A stretch of 5,560 nt of DNA from a bacterium (GCA_030432135.1 JAUIHD010000033.1:1-5560), one strand, 5' to 3'. Positions 1 through 5,221 are shown, numbered from the stretch's first letter. Numbers and translations: made by a program. Notes: a model not told the origin generated them from the sequence alone.

Positions 1-5
1 CACGC

Positions 6-35
6 TTTAGTCGGTCTTCCTCTTTATGATATAAT
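6..35 (+). promoter_or_regulatory. Promoter for lemA-nudix
   Basis: A perfect -10 hexamer TATAAT lies at 30-35 and is preceded by TGA (27-29), giving an extended -10 element. A weak -35 candidate, TTTAGT, sits at 6-11 with an 18-base spacer. The transcript would start near 42, leaving a leader of about 20 bases before the ATG at 63. The only SD-like match is a short AGG at 52-54. The -10 is convincing; the -35 is not. Confidence 0.65.
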
Positions 36-62
36 CCGGCTATTACTATATAGGTATTACAT

Positions 63-632
63 ATGAACCCAATTCTTATAATTCTTATTGTGCTTGCGAT
101 CGTAGTGGTATACGTCATTTTTCTCTACAATCGCTTTGTAACCCTTCGAAACAGAGCAGATGAAGCATGGTCTGATATCGACGTACAACTTAAGCGGCGG
201 TACGATCTTATTCCAAACTTGGTAGAGACAGTGAAGGGATACGCAACTCATGAGCGAGAAGCATTTGAAAATGTTACAAAAGCTCGTGCACAAGCACTTA
301 GTGCAGAGCAATCTGGAAATCCTGCAGAGATGGCAAGAGCAGAAAATATGCTTTCAGGAACACTTAAGTCTCTTTTTGCGGTTGCCGAGGCGTATCCAGA
401 CCTTAAGGCGAATGAAAACTTTGCAAAGCTTCAGCAAGAACTTTCAGACACAGAAAATAAAATCCAAGCTGCCCGACGCTTTTACAACAGCAATGTACGT
501 GACTTCAACATTGCGGCAGAATCTTTCCCGTCAAATGTGATTGCAAATATGTTCAAGTTTACTAAGCGAGAATTCTTCGAGCTTGAAGAAGGAGAAGAGG
601 CTGCGCGACAACCAGTTAAAGTAGATTTCTAG
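63..632 (+). CDS. lemA: LemA family membrane protein
   Basis: This is a 189-residue protein, close to the usual LemA length. Residues about 3-21 form one N-terminal transmembrane helix. The rest is a helical soluble domain with the family's recognisable blocks: [10 protein letters not shown] just after the membrane, then [13 protein letters not shown], then [17 protein letters not shown], and later [21 protein letters not shown] and [10 protein letters not shown]. The family is widespread but its biochemical role is poorly defined; it is often encoded next to HtpX-type proteases. Here htpX lies about 1.2 kb downstream, separated by a Nudix gene and a reverse-strand unit. The ATG at 63 is chosen because it gives the complete short N-terminus and follows the promoter at a sensible distance. 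SD support is weak. The Nudix gene starts one base after the stop, so the two are very likely co-transcribed. Confidence 0.95.
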   Translation: MNPILIILIVLAIVVVYVIFLYNRFVTLRNRADEAWSDIDVQLKRRYDLIPNLVETVKGYATHEREAFENVTKARAQALSAEQSGNPAEMARAENMLSGTLKSLFAVAEAYPDLKANENFAKLQQELSDTENKIQAARRFYNSNVRDFNIAAESFPSNVIANMFKFTKREFFELEEGEEAARQPVKVDF

Positions 633-633
633 T

Positions 634-1119
634 ATGGAAAATCAGCTACTACACGAAGTAGTGATCACAGCCATTATTGAAAAAGGTGGCAAGTATTTGG
701 TCACACGTCGTTCACCAAATAAAAGAAGATTTCCAGGTATGTGGACGGTCCCTGGTGGCAAACTTGAGACAAACGATTATGTAAATCTTCCAAAAGACAC
801 GGAGCATTATTGGTACAACGTTCTTGAACAAGTGCTTCGTCGAGAAGTAGAGGAAGAAGTAGGACTTCAGATAAAAAATATAAAGTATGTGACCAGTCTC
901 GCAACAGTGCATGCAGACGGAGCACCATCACTTGTGATCTCGTGTCTTGCAGAATATGAGAGTGGAGAAGTGAAATTGCAAGAAGAGGAGACAGATAAGT
1001 TCGAATGGATAAGTAAAGAAGAGGCGAAAGATTATGATCTGATTGATGGAATTTACGATGAGATCGTAATGGCAGACGATGTCCGACAGGGAAAGCAGAT
1101 TGAATGGAAGCGAGCGTAA
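634..1119 (+). CDS. Nudix hydrolase with an expanded Nudix loop
   Basis: This 161-residue soluble protein belongs to the Nudix family, which hydrolyses nucleoside diphosphates linked to another moiety using Mg2+ held by the Nudix helix. The family signs are TVPGGKLE at residues 38-45 and the catalytic helix REVEEEVGL at 70-78, which keeps all the REUxEExGU residues. In the standard box (G, five residues, E, seven residues, REU) GG lies close to REU. Here about 24 residues separate KLE from REV, including the segment DYVNLPKDTEHYWYN. This is an insertion into the loop and it removes the expected first Glu. The C-terminal FEWISKEEAKDYDL (about 123-136) fits the last strand and helix of the fold. 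The substrate cannot be read from the sequence; a housecleaning or nucleotide-sugar role is only a guess. The gene starts one base after the lemA stop with no SD, so translational coupling is likely. Confidence 0.9.
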   Translation: MENQLLHEVVITAIIEKGGKYLVTRRSPNKRRFPGMWTVPGGKLETNDYVNLPKDTEHYWYNVLEQVLRREVEEEVGLQIKNIKYVTSLATVHADGAPSLVISCLAEYESGEVKLQEEETDKFEWISKEEAKDYDLIDGIYDEIVMADDVRQGKQIEWKRA

Positions 1120-1134
1120 AAATAATATAAATCA

Positions 1135-1174
1135 AAAGCGCCGGACCCCCTTAGGTTGGGGTCAGGCGCGCTTT
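1135..1174. terminator. Intrinsic terminator, best for the reverse-strand unit, possibly bidirectional
   Basis: GCGCC (1138-1142) pairs with GGCGC (1165-1169) and GACCCC (1144-1149) pairs with GGGGTC (1158-1163), with one G/A mismatch and an 8-base loop. An alternative base pairing is AAAGCGC (1135-1141) with GCGCTTT (1168-1174). Read on the minus strand, the hairpin runs straight into TTTTGATTTATATTATTTTT (1137 down to 1118), a good U-rich tail. On the plus strand the tail is only CTTTG. It therefore best ends the minus-strand transcript, but it may also stop lemA-nudix transcription coming the other way. Confidence 0.75.
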
Positions 1175-1194
1175 GCTTCCCAGCTCAGGGAAGC
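1175..1194. other. Second hairpin next to the terminator
   Basis: GCTTCCC (1175-1181) and GGGAAGC (1188-1194) make a perfect 7-bp stem around the 6-base loop AGCTCA. It directly abuts the larger hairpin. For the minus-strand transcript it lies just upstream of the terminator, where it could stabilise the RNA 3' end. It has no U-tract of its own. Confidence 0.55.
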
Positions 1195-1218
1195 GGAGTG
1201 TCGGGTGGTGGCGGTGAA

Positions 1219-1341
1219 CTAAATATAGAACTGGATGCCAGGCGGTTTCTCGGCCGGTCCAATCATCCACATGACTGCGAGAGCGATGAGGATCCAGAGA
1301 AGCCAACGCTCTCGTCGAAAGAAGTTTAAGAAGCTTATCAT
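1219..1341 (-). CDS. Small single-span membrane protein, 40 aa, function unknown
   Basis: This short reverse-strand gene encodes 40 residues starting MISFLNFFRRERW. A basic cluster (R9, R10, R12) precedes one hydrophobic, Trp-rich span at about residues 13-28 (WLLWILIALAVMWMIG), followed by a short Pro-rich tail PAEKPPGIQFYI. By the positive-inside rule the N-terminus should be cytoplasmic and the tail external. Support for its being real is good for so small a gene: an SD-like AGAGG (1352-1348) lies 6 bases before the ATG and overlaps the stop codon of the upstream 112-aa gene, which implies translational coupling. It is followed by two hairpins and a terminator. I do not recognise the family. 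Small hydrophobic proteins of this shape include holin-like proteins, type I toxins and regulators of larger membrane partners, but nothing here selects among them. Confidence 0.7.
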   Translation of the reverse strand: MISFLNFFRRERWLLWILIALAVMWMIGPAEKPPGIQFYI

Positions 1342-1350
1342 TGTCTACCT

Positions 1351-1689
1351 CTAATACTGACTGTTTAGTGGGCGTGTATCTGTCTGGCCTCCACTTAATT
1401 TTGTAACGGTCCTAATCACGGTCTTCATTGCCGCTAAGTGGGCTTCCCTCTCTGTATCGCTTCTGTTGGCGACATTGGCATCAAGTGAGACAAGTGCCTC
1501 AATAGCTTCGTCTAGATGTGCGAGACATGCCGCATCTGTCTCGCATGTAAGGTTTGCGATTGCAGTTGCGACCCTTTCGGTGCCCCGTCGGTCTTCTCGT
1601 GTGTGGCCGATTGCGACCAGGGAGATTACTAACAGAAGGATTGTGCTGACAATACCAATGAATTTCATGTAATCTTGGGACGTGAACAT
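1351..1689 (-). CDS. Membrane-anchored protein of unknown function, 112 aa
   Basis: I do not recognise this protein. Residues about 9-28 form one transmembrane helix, followed by a charged stretch TREDRRGTER and a soluble, Ala-rich and probably helical domain. Two cysteines, C49 and C55, lie in CETDAAC and could form a disulfide if the domain is external. The C-terminus (about 99-112) looks unstructured. The ATG at 1689 is preferred because GGAGG (1702-1698) stands 8 bases upstream; an internal Met at residue 8 lacks such a site. It is the first gene of a two-gene reverse-strand operon with a near-perfect promoter 55-85 bases upstream. The DNA is richer in GC than the flanking genes (53% and 63% in two hand-counted 60-base lines inside it, against 42-45% outside), which hints at separate origin. 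Confidence 0.75.
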   Translation of the reverse strand: MFTSQDYMKFIGIVSTILLLVISLVAIGHTREDRRGTERVATAIANLTCETDAACLAHLDEAIEALVSLDANVANRSDTEREAHLAAMKTVIRTVTKLSGGQTDTRPLNSQY

Positions 1690-1702
1690 GAGGAATTCCT
1701 CC
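1690..1702 (-). promoter_or_regulatory. SD site inside a 12-base palindrome
   Basis: On the minus strand GGAGG (1702-1698) is a strong ribosome binding site 8 bases before the ATG of the 112-aa gene, and it decides that start. GAGGAATTCCTC (1690-1701) is a perfect palindrome. In RNA, GAGG could fold onto CCTC around an AATT loop and partly mask the site. The SD is clear; a regulatory role for the palindrome is only possible. Confidence 0.6.
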
Positions 1703-1714
1703 GAATAGCTTGGG

Positions 1715-1726
1715 GGACAAGTGTCC
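1715..1726. repeat. Small inverted repeat in the 112-aa gene leader
   Basis: GGACA (1715-1719) and TGTCC (1722-1726) are inverted around a 2-base centre. It lies about 12 bases after the predicted transcription start of the reverse-strand unit. It could be an operator half-site pair or a small leader hairpin, or chance. Confidence 0.3.
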
Positions 1727-1744
1727 AGTGAGCTTTCTAGTTAA

Positions 1745-1774
1745 ATTATAACATACAAAATACCATTTTGTCAA
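1745..1774 (-). promoter_or_regulatory. Near-perfect sigma70-type promoter for the reverse-strand unit
   Basis: Read on the minus strand, TTGACA (1774-1769) is a perfect -35 and TATAAT (1750-1745) a perfect -10. The spacer is 18 bases and ends in TGT, so the -10 is also extended. Transcription should start near 1738, giving a leader of about 50 bases that carries the SD of the 112-aa gene. This is the strongest promoter in the window. Its -35 overlaps the -35 of the htpX promoter. Confidence 0.88.
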
Positions 1775-1795
1775 ATAAGATTGATTTGGTATAAA
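1768..1795 (+). promoter_or_regulatory. htpX promoter, overlapping the divergent promoter
   Basis: TTGTCA (1768-1773, one mismatch to TTGACA) and TATAAA (1790-1795, one mismatch to TATAAT) are 16 bases apart, and TGG at 1787-1789 makes an extended -10. An alternative -10 is TAAAAT at 1792-1797. The start point would be near 1802, only about 6 bases before the htpX ATG, so the mRNA would be almost leaderless. Five of the six -35 bases are shared with the opposing promoter. Confidence 0.65.
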
Positions 1796-1807
1796 ATAAG
1801 ATCTTAT

Positions 1808-2707
1808 ATGGCTACACTATATACACAACAATCAAGAAACGTCTGGAAGACATGGTTTCTCATGACCCTTTTTCTAGTACTTATTATTGGAATAGGGTAT
1901 TTTCTTGCGGCATATTATGGAGATACAACAATTCTCTATATTGCGGTAGTATTTTCTCTTTTCATGAATATTTTCTCTTATTGGTTCTCTGACAAAATAG
2001 TTTTAAAGATGACCGGTGCGCACCCTGCCTCAAAGGAGCAGTACTTTGATCTCTATACTATGACAGAGAATCTCGCTATTACTGCAGGACTTCCGATGCC
2101 AAAGCTTTATATTATCAACGACTCTGTGCCAAACGCTTTTGCTACTGGGCGAAACAAAGACCATGCTGTTGTTGCGGTAACAACAGGACTCTTACAGATT
2201 CTCGACAAAACAGAGCTTGAAGGAGTAATCGCGCACGAACTCGCACATATTGGAAATAGAGATATTTTACTGCAGACAATCGTCGTAGTTCTTGTTGGGT
2301 TTATTGCAATTCTCTCCGACATGTTTACGCGTTCTCTTTGGTTTGGTGGAGGAGACAGAGATAATAAAGCGGGTGGATGGCTTATGTTCGTAGGTTTTGC
2401 CCTCATGATCCTTTCACCAATAATCGCAACTCTTATAAAGCTCGCCATTTCGCGTAGACGAGAATTTCTTGCCGATGCTTCCGGAGCGCTCCTTACACGA
2501 TATCCTGAAGGGCTCGCAAATGCGCTTCGAAAAATAGAGAGTCATGGACGTCCTATGAAACGAGCAAGCAATGCGACTGCACATATGTACATATCAAACC
2601 CATTTGGTGGAGATAAAAATAAAGAAGCAGGATTTATGGCGCGTCTATTTATGACCCATCCACCGACAGGTGACCGAATACGAGCTCTACAGGGAATCGA
2701 AATATAA
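1808..2707 (+). CDS. htpX: HtpX family M48 membrane zinc metalloprotease
   Basis: This 299-residue protein is an HtpX-type protease, which degrades damaged or misfolded membrane proteins with its active site facing the cytoplasm. The zinc motif HELAH is at 143-147, inside the fuller block GVIAHELAHIGNRD, with E144 as the catalytic base. The third zinc ligand is E219 in REFLADASGA. Other family marks are NAFATGRN (109-116) and the C-terminal THPPTGDRI (283-291). Hydrophobic spans lie at about 15-36, 41-60, 155-175 and 190-214, the usual layout. Length is normal. The ATG at 1808 gives the expected N-terminus MATLYTQQ. An in-frame TTG at 1781 would add nine residues but lies inside the promoter region. 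There is no SD and hardly any leader. The next gene starts 30 bases after the stop and may be co-transcribed. Confidence 0.96.
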   Translation: MATLYTQQSRNVWKTWFLMTLFLVLIIGIGYFLAAYYGDTTILYIAVVFSLFMNIFSYWFSDKIVLKMTGAHPASKEQYFDLYTMTENLAITAGLPMPKLYIINDSVPNAFATGRNKDHAVVAVTTGLLQILDKTELEGVIAHELAHIGNRDILLQTIVVVLVGFIAILSDMFTRSLWFGGGDRDNKAGGWLMFVGFALMILSPIIATLIKLAISRRREFLADASGALLTRYPEGLANALRKIESHGRPMKRASNATAHMYISNPFGGDKNKEAGFMARLFMTHPPTGDRIRALQGIEI

Positions 2708-2709
2708 TA

Positions 2710-2718
2710 TGATAAAAT
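2710..2718 (+). promoter_or_regulatory. Possible extended -10 promoter for the secreted-protein gene
   Basis: TGATAAAAT matches the extended -10 pattern with one mismatch in the hexamer (TAAAAT, 2713-2718). It would start transcription about 13 bases before the ATG at 2738. No -35 is visible at the right distance, so the gene may instead rely on read-through from htpX. Confidence 0.3.
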
Positions 2719-2737
2719 TGAGTCATAATAAAAAACT

Positions 2738-3553
2738 ATGAAGTACGTATATTTTTTCATTTTATCTTTACTTGTGCCGGCACTTGTTTCGGCTCAAAGT
2801 GTTTCTATTAGTGGGGCGGTTAAGACAGAATCTTCAAATAGCGGTAACATTCGGTTTACTTATGAGATAGAGGAAGGAATGGGTGTGAGTTTGAGTCCGA
2901 CATGTAGCACAAATGCAAAATTCTTTATAGAAGAAACAGGGGCAGTAGTTTCTTGTGGTGAGACATATGTAGTACCTAATCCTGGAGAGGGTGGCCGACT
3001 TGAAGTGATCCCTTACGAAGTACCTCAGGATACTGTTGTGACACACATCCTGTACCAGGTTATACAGGACGGTACAAAAAATGAATTTACTAGACAAACC
3101 GTCTCGCTCTCATCGCGCGTTGCGCAGCCTGTGTTCAAGAATGTTTCTGTACGACAGGAAGATGTAAAAAAACCAAAAGTTACTTTGTCATGGGAGACTT
3201 TGGAAAAAGCTAGTGTCGCACTTGTGATTGGCTGTGATTCAAAAGAATTAACTTTCTTAAAAGGGGGAGAAAAGTATTCATGTAATCAGCAAATAGCGCT
3301 TGATACGGATAGTAATAAGGGTTCTACAATGCTTGAAGCTCAAAATTATTCTCTTGAAGAAGGGCTACTCTTTACGTTTACTGCAGAGAAAGATGGTGTA
3401 ATTGGCGCACTTAAAAATGTCTCATTTACATTTGAAACTACAACAGATAATGCAGAAGAGGCGGGGGAGACGACAGACGAAGAAGGGTTAATCAAAATAC
3501 TTTGGTCTCAGGTGCAGGCTTTGCTCCAAGTCTTTGCAGGATTATTTAGTTAG
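2738..3553 (+). CDS. Secreted protein with two Ig/FnIII-like beta domains
   Basis: A 271-residue exported protein of no named family that I recognise. Residues 1-19 are a classical signal peptide (lysine at 2, hydrophobic core, VSA before a likely cut at A19/Q20). Two beta-rich domains follow, about 20-127 and 130-236. They look like a tandem duplication: strand FTYEIEEGMGVSLSPTC in the first corresponds to LSWETLEKASVALVIGC in the second, and each carries one cysteine pair with similar spacing (C56/C73 and C166/C182), probably a disulfide. An acidic, Thr-rich linker (about 234-250) leads to a hydrophobic or amphipathic C-terminal helix LIKILWSQVQALLQVFAGLF, which may anchor the protein or mediate assembly. 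The gene lies 30 bases after htpX, has no SD, and is closed by a strong hairpin. A cell-surface or extracytoplasmic role is inferred; no catalytic motif is visible. Confidence 0.85.
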   Translation: MKYVYFFILSLLVPALVSAQSVSISGAVKTESSNSGNIRFTYEIEEGMGVSLSPTCSTNAKFFIEETGAVVSCGETYVVPNPGEGGRLEVIPYEVPQDTVVTHILYQVIQDGTKNEFTRQTVSLSSRVAQPVFKNVSVRQEDVKKPKVTLSWETLEKASVALVIGCDSKELTFLKGGEKYSCNQQIALDTDSNKGSTMLEAQNYSLEEGLLFTFTAEKDGVIGALKNVSFTFETTTDNAEEAGETTDEEGLIKILWSQVQALLQVFAGLFS

Positions 3554-3573
3554 AAACTTTCACTTGATATACT
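3545..3573 (+). promoter_or_regulatory. Possible promoter for tRNA-Ser
   Basis: TGATATACT (3565-3573) is an extended -10 whose hexamer TATACT has one mismatch to consensus. TTTAGT (3545-3550), the same hexamer as the weak -35 of lemA, lies 17 bases upstream. Transcription would begin near 3580, about 27 bases before the tRNA. The -10 overlaps the left arm of the terminator hairpin, so one stretch may both end one transcript and start the next. Confidence 0.42.
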
Positions 3574-3604
3574 AAATGGCGCGTCGGTACGCGCCATTTA
3601 GTAT
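3569..3604. terminator. Strong hairpin terminator after the secreted-protein gene
   Basis: ATACTAAATGGCGCG (3569-3583) and CGCGCCATTTAGTAT (3590-3604) pair perfectly over 15 bp around TCGGTA. T3584 and A3589 can add a 16th pair, leaving a CGGT tetraloop. The GC-rich upper stem (GGCGCG/CGCGCC) is followed by ATTTAGTATT, so it behaves as an A-stem-U terminator on either strand. It begins 15 bases after the stop codon and ends two bases before the tRNA. Confidence 0.72.
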
Positions 3605-3606
3605 TG

Positions 3607-3693
3607 GGAGGAGTGGCAGAGTGGTTGAATGCGCAATCTTGGAAAGATTGTGTACAGGAAACTGTACCGCAGGTTCGAATCCTGTCTCCTCCG
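3607..3693 (+). tRNA. tRNA-Ser(GGA)
   Basis: The 87-base gene folds as a class II tRNA. The acceptor stem is GGAGGAG (3607-3613) with CTCCTCC (3686-3692) and discriminator G at 3693. The D stem is GCA/TGC. The anticodon stem is CAATC/GATTG around TTGGAAA, giving anticodon GGA (3641-3643), which reads UCC and UCU. The long variable arm, typical of serine tRNAs, is GTACAG/CTGTAC with a GAAA loop. The T stem is GCAGG/CCTGT with loop TTCGAAT. The CCA end is not encoded (the DNA continues CAT after the G), so a CCA-adding enzyme must finish it. Confidence 0.97.
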
Positions 3694-3712
3694 CATAAAA
3701 TTATTTTTATGC
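3693..3712. other. AT-rich hairpin at the tRNA 3' end
   Basis: GCATAAAA (3693-3700) pairs perfectly with TTTTATGC (3705-3712) around TTAT. The first base is the tRNA discriminator. No long U-tract follows, but the U-rich right arm could still help end transcription or expose the 3' trailer for processing. Confidence 0.4.
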
Positions 3713-3734
3713 ACAACAAAATATAAAGAATTGC

Positions 3735-3743
3735 TGATACTAT
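3735..3743 (+). promoter_or_regulatory. Possible promoter for the adaptor-ABC operon
   Basis: TGATACTAT is a weak extended -10 (TACTAT matches four of six) and TATTAT at 3741-3746 is an overlapping alternative matching five of six. Either would give a very short leader before the ATG at 3759. No -35 is recognisable; transcription from the tRNA promoter is an alternative. Confidence 0.25.
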
Positions 3744-3758
3744 TATGAAAGTAAACAC

Positions 3759-5219
3759 ATGGCTTTCTTTTTAAAGAAAAAAGTTTTCTATACGTTATTT
3801 ACTGTTGCTGTTATTGCAATTTTTGGTTTTTTCTATTTCAATCGTGAACCAGAATACAATTTTGAGATTGAACCAGTTGCACCAAGAGATATTGTGCAGG
3901 TAGTTAGTGAGACTGGTATAGTAGAATCTGGCACACATGCTGATCTAAGCTTTGATATATCTGGTCGTCTTGAGCAGATTTTAGTTAAGGAAGGTGAAAA
4001 AGTTGAAAAAGGTGAGCTGCTTGCAGCTCTTAAAGGGGACACTTTGTATGCTGACGTGCTTTCTGCAAAGGCAAACCTAGATGTACAAAACACTCGCCTT
4101 AATGAACTACTCTCAAATACTTCAAGTGGAGATGGTATCGAATACCAACAACTTGTCGAGCAACAAAACAATGCTGTGCAAAATGCGTACCGCTCTCTTT
4201 TGAGTACTGATCTAGAAGCATATAGTGTGGATGATTTTGGAACAGGTAGCGCGCCTATTATTTCCGGTATATACAACAGTGACGAACAAGGAGATTATTT
4301 CATAGATGTATTTGCTTCTAGTGCACAATCCGGGGCATCCTTTAGTGCGACAGGGCTTGAAAAGAGTTCTGGTCCTGCAAGTCAAACATCTGCAGTTCCA
4401 CTTGGAACGCGTGGGCTCTTTATTAAATTTCCAGCAGGTACTATAGATATAAACAAAAGATGGATCGTGTCTATTCCAAACAAACGAAGTAGTACGTATG
4501 CAACTCGCCTTAATGCCTACGAAGCTGCAAACAAAACACGAGATCTTACACTTAGTCAAAACGAGAGTTCCACATATAGTATTTCAATTGCGGAAGCGCA
4601 AATAGACCAGGCTCTTGCGGCTCTTAATAGGGCAGAGGTTGCGTATGAAAACACTCGTCTCTTTGCGCCGTTTTCAGGTATTATTTCGGAGATCTATCTT
4701 TCGTTAGGTGAAACAGTTTCTGCGTTGACTCCCGTCGTATCCCTTTTTGCAGAAAGTTCTCATGAAATAGAAGTTTTTATACCAGAAGATGATATTGCAT
4801 ACATTGAAATTGGGGATAGTGCAGATATCATGTTTGACGCTTATCAGGGGGAAATTTTTAAGGGGTATGTACAATTTGTGGCACCAAGTGCTATCAATCG
4901 AGAAGGTGTCAATGTATTTAAAATAATCGTTGCAATCGAGCAAGTAGACGAACGAATAAGGGCAGGCCTCTCTGCAGATGTTGAGATCGTGGCTGAAGTA
5001 AAAGAGAGTGTACTTGCGGTTCCTACGCGTGCAGTAGTGTATGAAAATAATGAAGAACACGTTCGGATATTTAATGGAAATGAAGTTGCCTTAATCCCAG
5101 TTACAACTGGTCTACAAGGGTCTGATGGATATATAGAGATACGGAGCGGTCTAAACCAAGGGCAAGAAATAATTACTTTTATTGACGAAGATACACTGGA
5201 AAGTCTTTCAAAGAAATAG
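3759..5219 (+). CDS. MacA/HlyD-type adaptor protein of an ABC exporter
   Basis: This 486-residue protein is the extracytoplasmic adaptor (membrane fusion protein) of a MacAB-like transporter. Residues about 9-27 are one membrane anchor. The first lipoyl half is at about 61-95 (GRLEQILVKEGEKVEKGELL), followed by the first hairpin helix (about 98-120, perhaps continuing 127-150). The second helix is at about 275-300, the second lipoyl half at 302-331 (FAPFSGIISEIYLSLGETV), a beta-barrel at about 335-412 and a membrane-proximal domain at about 415-475. Between the helices lies a beta-rich segment of about 110 residues (151-262) that ordinary MacA proteins lack. It includes VPLGTRGLFIKFPAG and the patch IVSIPNKRSSTYATR. 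The gene begins 65 bases after the tRNA and has no clear SD. The ATPase gene starts two bases after its stop, marking an operon. The family call is firm; the exported substrate is unknown. Confidence 0.92.
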   Translation: MAFFLKKKVFYTLFTVAVIAIFGFFYFNREPEYNFEIEPVAPRDIVQVVSETGIVESGTHADLSFDISGRLEQILVKEGEKVEKGELLAALKGDTLYADVLSAKANLDVQNTRLNELLSNTSSGDGIEYQQLVEQQNNAVQNAYRSLLSTDLEAYSVDDFGTGSAPIISGIYNSDEQGDYFIDVFASSAQSGASFSATGLEKSSGPASQTSAVPLGTRGLFIKFPAGTIDINKRWIVSIPNKRSSTYATRLNAYEAANKTRDLTLSQNESSTYSISIAEAQIDQALAALNRAEVAYENTRLFAPFSGIISEIYLSLGETVSALTPVVSLFAESSHEIEVFIPEDDIAYIEIGDSADIMFDAYQGEIFKGYVQFVAPSAINREGVNVFKIIVAIEQVDERIRAGLSADVEIVAEVKESVLAVPTRAVVYENNEEHVRIFNGNEVALIPVTTGLQGSDGYIEIRSGLNQGQEIITFIDEDTLESLSKK

Positions 5220-5221
5220 TC

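Noticed and set aside
701..1135. Long reverse-strand frame across the Nudix gene
   Set aside because: It overlaps a gene with intact Nudix motifs, has no SD or promoter of its own, and its composition is that of a shadow frame.
1646..1668. Internal ATG (residue 8, MKFIGIV) as the start of the 112-aa protein
   Set aside because: It would give a tidy membrane helix but has no SD, whereas the ATG at 1689 has GGAGG at 8 bases.
1499..1774. 91-aa reverse-strand frame in another frame of the cassette
   Set aside because: It starts upstream of the predicted transcription start, overlaps the promoter, lacks an SD and conflicts with the better-supported 112-aa gene.
1781..1807. Upstream TTG start for htpX adding nine residues
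   Set aside because: The family N-terminus begins at MATLYTQQ (ATG 1808), and the TTG lies upstream of the predicted -10, so it would not be transcribed from that promoter.
3607..3712. tRNA-Ser as an integration (att) site
   Set aside because: No second copy of the tRNA 3' end and no integrase gene is visible in the window.
3546..3758. 70-aa reverse-strand reading frame containing GGDRIRTCG
   Set aside because: It is the antisense of the tRNA-Ser gene. The GGDRIRTCG peptide is a familiar artefact of reading serine tRNA genes backwards.
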